From Isoetes taiwanensis (lineage: Eukaryota > Streptophyta > Lycopodiopsida > Isoetales > Isoetaceae), in contig JAJEKV010000057.1 in NCBI GenBank assembly GCA_021234155.1, forward strand, positions 4,249,821 to 4,313,820: a DNA stretch of 64,000 bases, in the 5' to 3' direction. Both the position numbers and the translations under genes were made by a program. Below, one piece after another: positions 59,076 to 64,000 of the stretch. The number at the start of each line of letters is the position of its first letter. The first letter of the stretch is position 1. The notes under the pieces were generated by a model. It searched no databases, was not told where the DNA came from, and saw only the letters and a program-made list of their open reading frames with translations.

Positions 59076-60886
59076 CCATTCAGAATGTCTGACTTCATAA
59101 ATGAGACCGGCATCAAGAAGTTTATCGATTTCTGCTACTCGGTCATGGTAATTTGGGTTGAGCTTGCACTGTCGTTGCTAGGTGGGGCGGGAATAACGTT
59201 TGGCAGGGATTGTGAGTTTCCCTAATTCTTTCTTGATACCGCATAAATCCTTGCAGCTCCACGCAAAAATATGTTTGAACTTCTTGAAAAGTTTGACCGC
59301 CTTTTCTCGAAAATGTGAATAGAGACCCGCAGCCGGGCGAATGGGTTGATTTTGGACCAAATCGAGAATCTCTGGAGTTTGGATATAGGGGATGACCTCA
59401 GCATCCGACATTGATGAGCAGGAGGTTGGAGGAGAACAAGTGGAGGTGCACTTGTAGTGGTAAAAACAAAGGCATTGGAGTCGGATCAACCAGAGGTTGG
59501 TGCGTAAGCGTGGTAGTATCCGCAGGAGGACCATCATGATATGGGTCATCCTGAGGGAATACTAGGTGAATTTGATGACAAAGCGCCAGATAAAGATCAA
59601 GCAGGGTGGCTATGGCATTGTACTGATCTAAGGTCATGTCGCCCGACGGATCTGCATATTCAGGATAAGCTGATAGGGGTAGTTCAGTAGCAGGAGATGT
59701 CTGACAAGGAGGGTTTAGCATGTTCTACAGCAATAAGTTGACATGTTTCCAGATCCATTGTGGTAGTTAAGTGACCATCCGTGATCACGAGTTGATCAGT
59801 AGCCCAATAATGGATACTCTTAGCTTGACAAAGGAAAGGTCTACCAACAAGCATTTCATAATCACCGGATCTTCACCTGCTCGCCAAACACCAAACTCAA
59901 GTGGAAACTTGAGATCTCTAATGCTAATAGTCAGTTGAGAAGTGATGCCTTGTGGCCATGTGATATGGCCATTGGTAAATTTGATATCATAGGATGCACG
60001 ATAGTTTCTTAATGCCTAATTGTTGTCGTAGTATGTCTAAGATAAGATTGACTGCATTGCCTCCATCGATTTGTACATGATTCATGAGCACCCACCGTGG
60101 CGTGCACCGTGGGGATGGAAGTGGCCACGGCTCACACAAAAATAGCAGGCAACGATAACTATTCCCGAAGAGCTGGGAAAAGTTTGAGAATAGTTGCCAA
60201 ACTGTGGAATCTTGATTTTCACAAGTTCCTCTTGAAGTTCCAGAGGAATAGCAGTGGCGGCGCATGTAGTAGCCACTGGGGCTGGTTCTGTGGGTAAAGA
60301 GGCAGCCACTTCTTAGACTCCGACTTCAGCAACAATATTGTGATATGTACAAGTGCATGGAGGTGGCATGGTGGCAGAAGAGTCAGGCCCCCGGGTCTGA
60401 GCACGGGTGGTAGCATGGACATTGGCAAGTGTTCATCCTTCCGCAGCTTGCATGAGGCGAAGAATATTTTGTCAAACTTTAGGCATGACATGTGGCATGA
60501 GGTGGTAAAGATCAGACGCAAAATGAAGAGATTTGGGAGTAGAACTTGCTAGAACAATGCTAACCATGTAAGCAGGCCGTGTGTCCTGAGGTATAAGGTG
60601 ATAAGGTCGTGTACCATGGGTTTGGCATGACATTAGGCCTACCAAATTGGAATGTTGAACCAGAGGATTTAAGGCCTGATAAATTCTCTCTTGAGCTTAT
60701 TGATCTAAGATGACCTATGAAGTGGTGTGTGTCGGTGGTGGCTGTTGCTGGGCTCATGGCGGTTTCTTTAGCGTGGGTCGGGGACTTTGTTTACCATTGG
60801 CTACCCATAGTTGATAGGCAGTGAGGCGGACGGAAGCGGTTTGATTGGTTCGTGGTAACTAGACTTGAACTTGAGGGGGTTGAGGG

Positions 60887-60928
60887 CACATCATAGTAGT
60901 GTGGCTCCATTCCCGACAGTGATGGCAT
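60887..60928 (-). pseudogene. Zinc knuckle of element E
   Basis: Minus strand reads CHHCREWSHTTMMC, an exact C-x2-C-x4-H-x4-C knuckle. A second, damaged one (CHLCKYQGHLANEY, last Cys lost) lies near 61160. Confidence 0.75.
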
Positions 60929-61439
60929 TGGATTTTAACAGGATCAAAAGGTGGTCGTGAAGACTGAGCACGCTGCTATGGCGGTTGTTGAGGTGTTATT
61001 TGTACCTGGAAGACTATATTCTGATAGAAGTGTATGGGGTTACCTCGTGTAAATTCTTCCGTAGTGTAATTGCACATATTGCACCTTTTGCAATGGGGGG
61101 AGGGGCATTAGTAGAGTTGTACTCATTAGCAAGATGGCCCTGATACTTACATAGATGGCACTAGATTTTACTGCGATGTTGACAGAGTTGTGAGTAATAG
61201 TCGTGGCAGGCATGAAGGGAAGATCCGTGAGGGAAACAACTCTAGAAAAAACATTGACAAAATGATTCACTAAAGCAATAGCATAAGTTAAGGACTTAGG
61301 TCGCAAATACTCAGTCGTACGGCAAATTGCTGGAGGCAGGCCTTGAAGAAACCATACTAAGATTTGACTTTGCATGGAATATTCTTTGAGTTTACCAACA
61401 AGAATCATCAGACGATCAGCAAATCTCGAGCAGACTCCG

Positions 61440-61887
61440 TGGCCTGTTGTTGAAGTTTTTTGAGTTATTTCAAAAGTTGTTAATCATCATCCAAAGAACC
61501 ATAGTGAGCAAGGAAAGCAACTTTCATGTCCGTCCAGCTTTGTTTCCATTGGCTTTTATTTGCCATGAGCCATTGGTAAGGTGCACCATGCAGAATGGTG
61601 GAAAATATGTGAAACTTGATCTGCAGTTGGGAGTGACCATTGAGAATTGTAAGTGCTTCAAATTCTTCCATGTGGGCTTGTGCACTTTGATCCACGATAG
61701 GCTTGCCTTTAGAGTTGCCAAAAATTGGGTACTGAAGTCTCAAATTCAAGCCTGAGGAAAAAATGGAGGGTACATTAGGAGGGAAAACATACTGTGTTGG
61801 TAACGCAGGAACTTGAGAGTGCCAGGTAGCTGAAGGACCTCATGTGACTGTCATAGGGGGCATCACTGAAAATTTTGGAGGGGCCGT
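61440..61887 (-). pseudogene. Gag core of element E (part after solo LTR D)
   Basis: Minus strand: 'LRLQYPIFGNSKGKPIVDQS', 'AQAHMEEFEALTILNG', 'FHIFSTILHGAPYQWLMANK' and 'TDMKVAFLAHYGS', typical gypsy gag. One stop lies at about 61839. Upstream the frame continues across solo LTR D into 63485-63650 when the LTR and one duplication copy are left out. Confidence 0.78.
61883..61887. repeat. Target-site duplication GCCGT, left copy (solo LTR D)
   Basis: GCCGT directly before TGTGACG; the matching copy is at 63480-63484. Confidence 0.87.
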
Positions 61888-63479
61888 TGTGACGTTCCAG
61901 CATAATATACGCCCCGAATACGTATATTATACCGCCACGTCACCCGTACATGTCACGGATGACATGTACTTGCGAGACGTATAGGGTTGCACCTAGGGGG
62001 CAACATTGAATATTGTGCATGTTAAATAAACATACACAATTATAACCCCATGGACCCCATTGCCAAATGGCTAAATCCCATTTGGCCAATGTCTAACCTA
62101 ACCCTAAGGGTTTCTATAAAAGGGCTTTCCCTTTAAACCCTAAACCCTTTCTATCTTTGACATTTAGGGTTTCCTAGAGCTCCTTTTCCATTCTCGCATT
62201 TAGAGTTGTCTTGAGCTATTTCGGCCAAGTCTGGACTCCAATTCGCATTGCTAGGCTCCGAAAAGCCAGATTTGCACAACAGATTATCGATTAGCAACTA
62301 TCTTCAGCAAGATCATGAGCATGGACGCCTTCCGGGGATCAGGAGCGGGTCAAGGACCAGGTATCTAGTCATTTTGTTGTGCAAAGCCGTCTTTGGGCAA
62401 GACAATAGGCTGGTTTAGTATGTTAAATCAACTCTAGAGGCCTTGTAGATCCCGAGATCATAAGCCCTAACTAAGGAACCTAACTCTGTTGTTTAGGTAG
62501 ATAGATTAGATGATATTCTCTATTTCAATTTTGTGATGTTATATGTATTTCACTCTGTGATCTCCATGTATTGGGAAGGGGGGTAGAGACCTAAAGCTGT
62601 GTAGCAGATGATCCTAGGTAGCACCACTCGTTCCCAATTATATGCGGGTCGTGCACAGGAGTCCGCCTGGTTGTGGGTGAAGGGGCTCGGTCGGTTGATA
62701 AGGAGGAACTTGTCTCATCACGGACTGACCCCTCTGGTAGTAAGGCCTATCGGGGGTCTCTGTGGGCTAGGCTTAATGGCTTGTCACTGCGTGTGGGCAA
62801 GGCATGAGCTCGACACTCGTGGGGTGATGCGTCACCTTCCAGTGAGTTAAGTCGAATAAGGCAGTGGCCCTCTAGCCGCTTGTGATGAGCATGGATGCCT
62901 CTGGAGGAGAGGCAACTCTCCTCCTGCCTCGTCGGGGCTGGGGAGATGCAACCCAGTAGCACTAGCCCCTCTGGCTATTCACCCGGTAGGCTACGGCCAG
63001 GTCCCAACACTTTTCAGCCTACTCTGCAAAGTGTGCACGGGAGGGGCGGATGGAGTGGACTACCCTCAGCCATGTTCTATGCCAGCCAAATCCATTGCCA
63101 TGAATTCTGTCTGCATTGACTTCTGGAGGCCCAAGCCGCCAGTCGTACCCCCTTGAGTCTGAGCCTTGGGTAGGATTTCTCCCTTTCTGTTATTGTTCAT
63201 GTTGATGTTGTTATCTCTGTGATGTTATGATATGTTCACCCTTCGAGGTGGTTGTATTTATATATACTGTTAGTTTGTGCTCATGTTTGTTTATTCGCGC
63301 TTCCGCATATAGGTCGACCCGATGGAAGACGGGTGAATGACACATCCATTCTTCCCTTGCTGGCTCATTCCACTGGGAGTGGAGTCAGGTGGATGGCCAC
63401 TGTCAGTGTAGCTGCCAGGGGGGAAGGCTCCTCCTTCGGATACGATGTGTGCATCGTATAAGGAGCAGGGGACGCCACA
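61888..63479. mobile_element. Solo LTR D (1592 bp)
   Basis: Starts TGTGACGTTCC, ends GACGCCACA and is flanked by GCCGT duplications. It shares its start and internal phrases with solo LTR C ('gagacctaaag', 'atgcgg...tgtgcac'), so the two belong to one family, with C being a shorter form. A good TATA box (tataaaag) lies at about 62115. No coding sequence is inside. Removing it with one duplication copy restores continuous gag reading in element E. Confidence 0.88.
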
Positions 63480-63484
63480 GCCGT
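63480..63484. repeat. Target-site duplication GCCGT, right copy (solo LTR D)
   Basis: Directly follows the GCCACA end of solo LTR D. Confidence 0.87.
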
Positions 63485-63967
63485 GGTGGGAACAATAATC
63501 TTGCTGTCAGTAATTGGTGGAACAGGGCAGCCTTCCTAGTCGAGCGTGAGGTCAACAATATTGTAGATGTTGATAGGAGGTTGAAAAGATGACGATGGGG
63601 GAAACTCATTGACATGGATGGGGCCAAAGGAGACTTGAGAATAAGCCATGCCATGTTGTGATGATATGCGTTAGAAAGGTACAGGCGTGGGCATGGGAGG
63701 GATATGAACATAAGAATACAACATAGTTTGCTGAACAAGATTGACGAGGTGAACGCGGTTGAGAACAATTTCGGCAATGCGTAGGAGATCTGATCGAGAA
63801 GAGTTCCGAGGTGTCAGTGGAACCGAATGCACACGGGATCGTAGGCGACCACGTTCAATGTCATAATCTCTATAATAAGAGTCACATACAGCATCATGGC
63901 GCGCTGCTAACGGGCGAGGCCAGCAGCTGTCTGGCTGAGGAGCTCCTTTAGCTTCTTGAACTCTCAA
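63485..63967 (-). pseudogene. N-terminal gag region of element E
   Basis: Minus strand: a frame from 63967 rich in Arg/Asp ('YYRDYDIERGRLRSRVHSVP', 'EIVLNRVHLVNLVQQ') breaks near 63674 and resumes as 'MAYSQVSFGPIHVNEFPPSS'. It runs up to the insertion point of solo LTR D with one further stop. The order and continuation into the gag core at 61887 identify it; by itself it has no diagnostic motif. Confidence 0.55.
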
Positions 63968-64000
63968 TAATTGCTCTTAAATAAACGATTAGGTAGTCTC

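Larger units (their letters stand above)
55960..63967 (-). mobile_element. Degenerate Ty3/gypsy element E (gag-pol), split by solo LTR D
   Basis: Minus-strand domains in order: gag (63967-61440, interrupted by 61888-63479), two zinc knuckles (about 61160 and 60928-60887), protease ('VQIDGGNAVNLI', about 60040), reverse transcriptase (59075-58452), RNase H (about 57480-56966) and integrase (56788-56191). All are cut by stops and frameshifts. The RT and integrase wording (FPLFFTDQVLE, 'YILVFTYYATKWEEA') fits the Athila/Tat side of plant gypsy elements. No 3' LTR is recognisable before the RCC1 promoter, and the 5' LTR would lie beyond 64000. It is dead. Confidence 0.82.

Noticed and set aside
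1-64000. CRISPR arrays, operons, prophage or bacterial genes
   Set aside because: None seen; all recognised genes are plant-type, spliced and widely spaced, and all repeats are transposon- or satellite-like.

Overview
This is land-plant nuclear DNA. It carries spliced plant genes with short GT-AG introns (ORC6, a large IQD calmodulin-binding protein, an RCC1-repeat protein), fragments of plant families (PLS-class PPR, PSK-SIMULATOR-like, CrRLK1L kinase), and Ty1/copia, Ty3/gypsy and LINE elements in many stages of decay. Genes are far apart in AT-rich spacer. The LINE and gypsy proteins look somewhat more like those of non-angiosperm land plants, but the sequence alone does not fix the species.

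Layout. 1-676: left-edge copia element on the minus strand (gag start, tRNA-Met primer site, LTR). 0.7-5.6 kb: spacer with a tandem repeat. 5.67-6.06 kb (-): small secreted Gly/Tyr/Pro-rich protein. 7.11-8.69 kb (+): complete ten-exon ORC6 with an E2F-type site just upstream. 9.3-12.7 kb: PPR pseudogene, one PSI1-like exon and two related AT-rich repeats. 13.57-15.70 kb (-): five-exon gene for a Crypton/DUF3504-type tyrosine recombinase, the most unusual content of the window. 16.2-19.5 kb: inverted and tandem repeats, a GC-rich LINE remnant and a 720-bp fold-back element. 21.4 kb: CrRLK1L kinase fragment. 25.6-29.4 kb (-): complete IQD gene. 30-35 kb: spacer with nothing recognised. 35.4-45 kb: a stack of nested retroelements. 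45-50 kb: satellites, LINE fragment, Tourist-like MITE. 50.97-55.80 kb (-): complete 16-exon RCC1 gene. 56-64 kb (-): decayed gypsy element with a solo LTR in its gag.

The transposon history can be read from target-site duplications. A 3-kb gypsy derivative (39841-42808) sits in an older gypsy LTR between CTTTC repeats. A 747-bp solo LTR (43809-44555) sits in a second copy of that older element between GTTTG repeats. A 1592-bp solo LTR of the same family (61888-63479) sits in another gypsy gag between GCCGT repeats. Next to the second older copy is a 10-bp-periodic TTCTAGAA array that matches an extended heat-shock element.

The ORC6, IQD, RCC1 and recombinase exon structures were joined by hand, checking reading phase across every junction. 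ORC6, IQD and RCC1 give uninterrupted frames. The recombinase fits in phase but carries a stop codon, a one-base frameshift in an A run and an AT donor site. The host genes do not form a pathway: ORC6 acts in DNA replication, the IQD protein in calmodulin/microtubule signalling, and the role of this RCC1 protein cannot be told from sequence.
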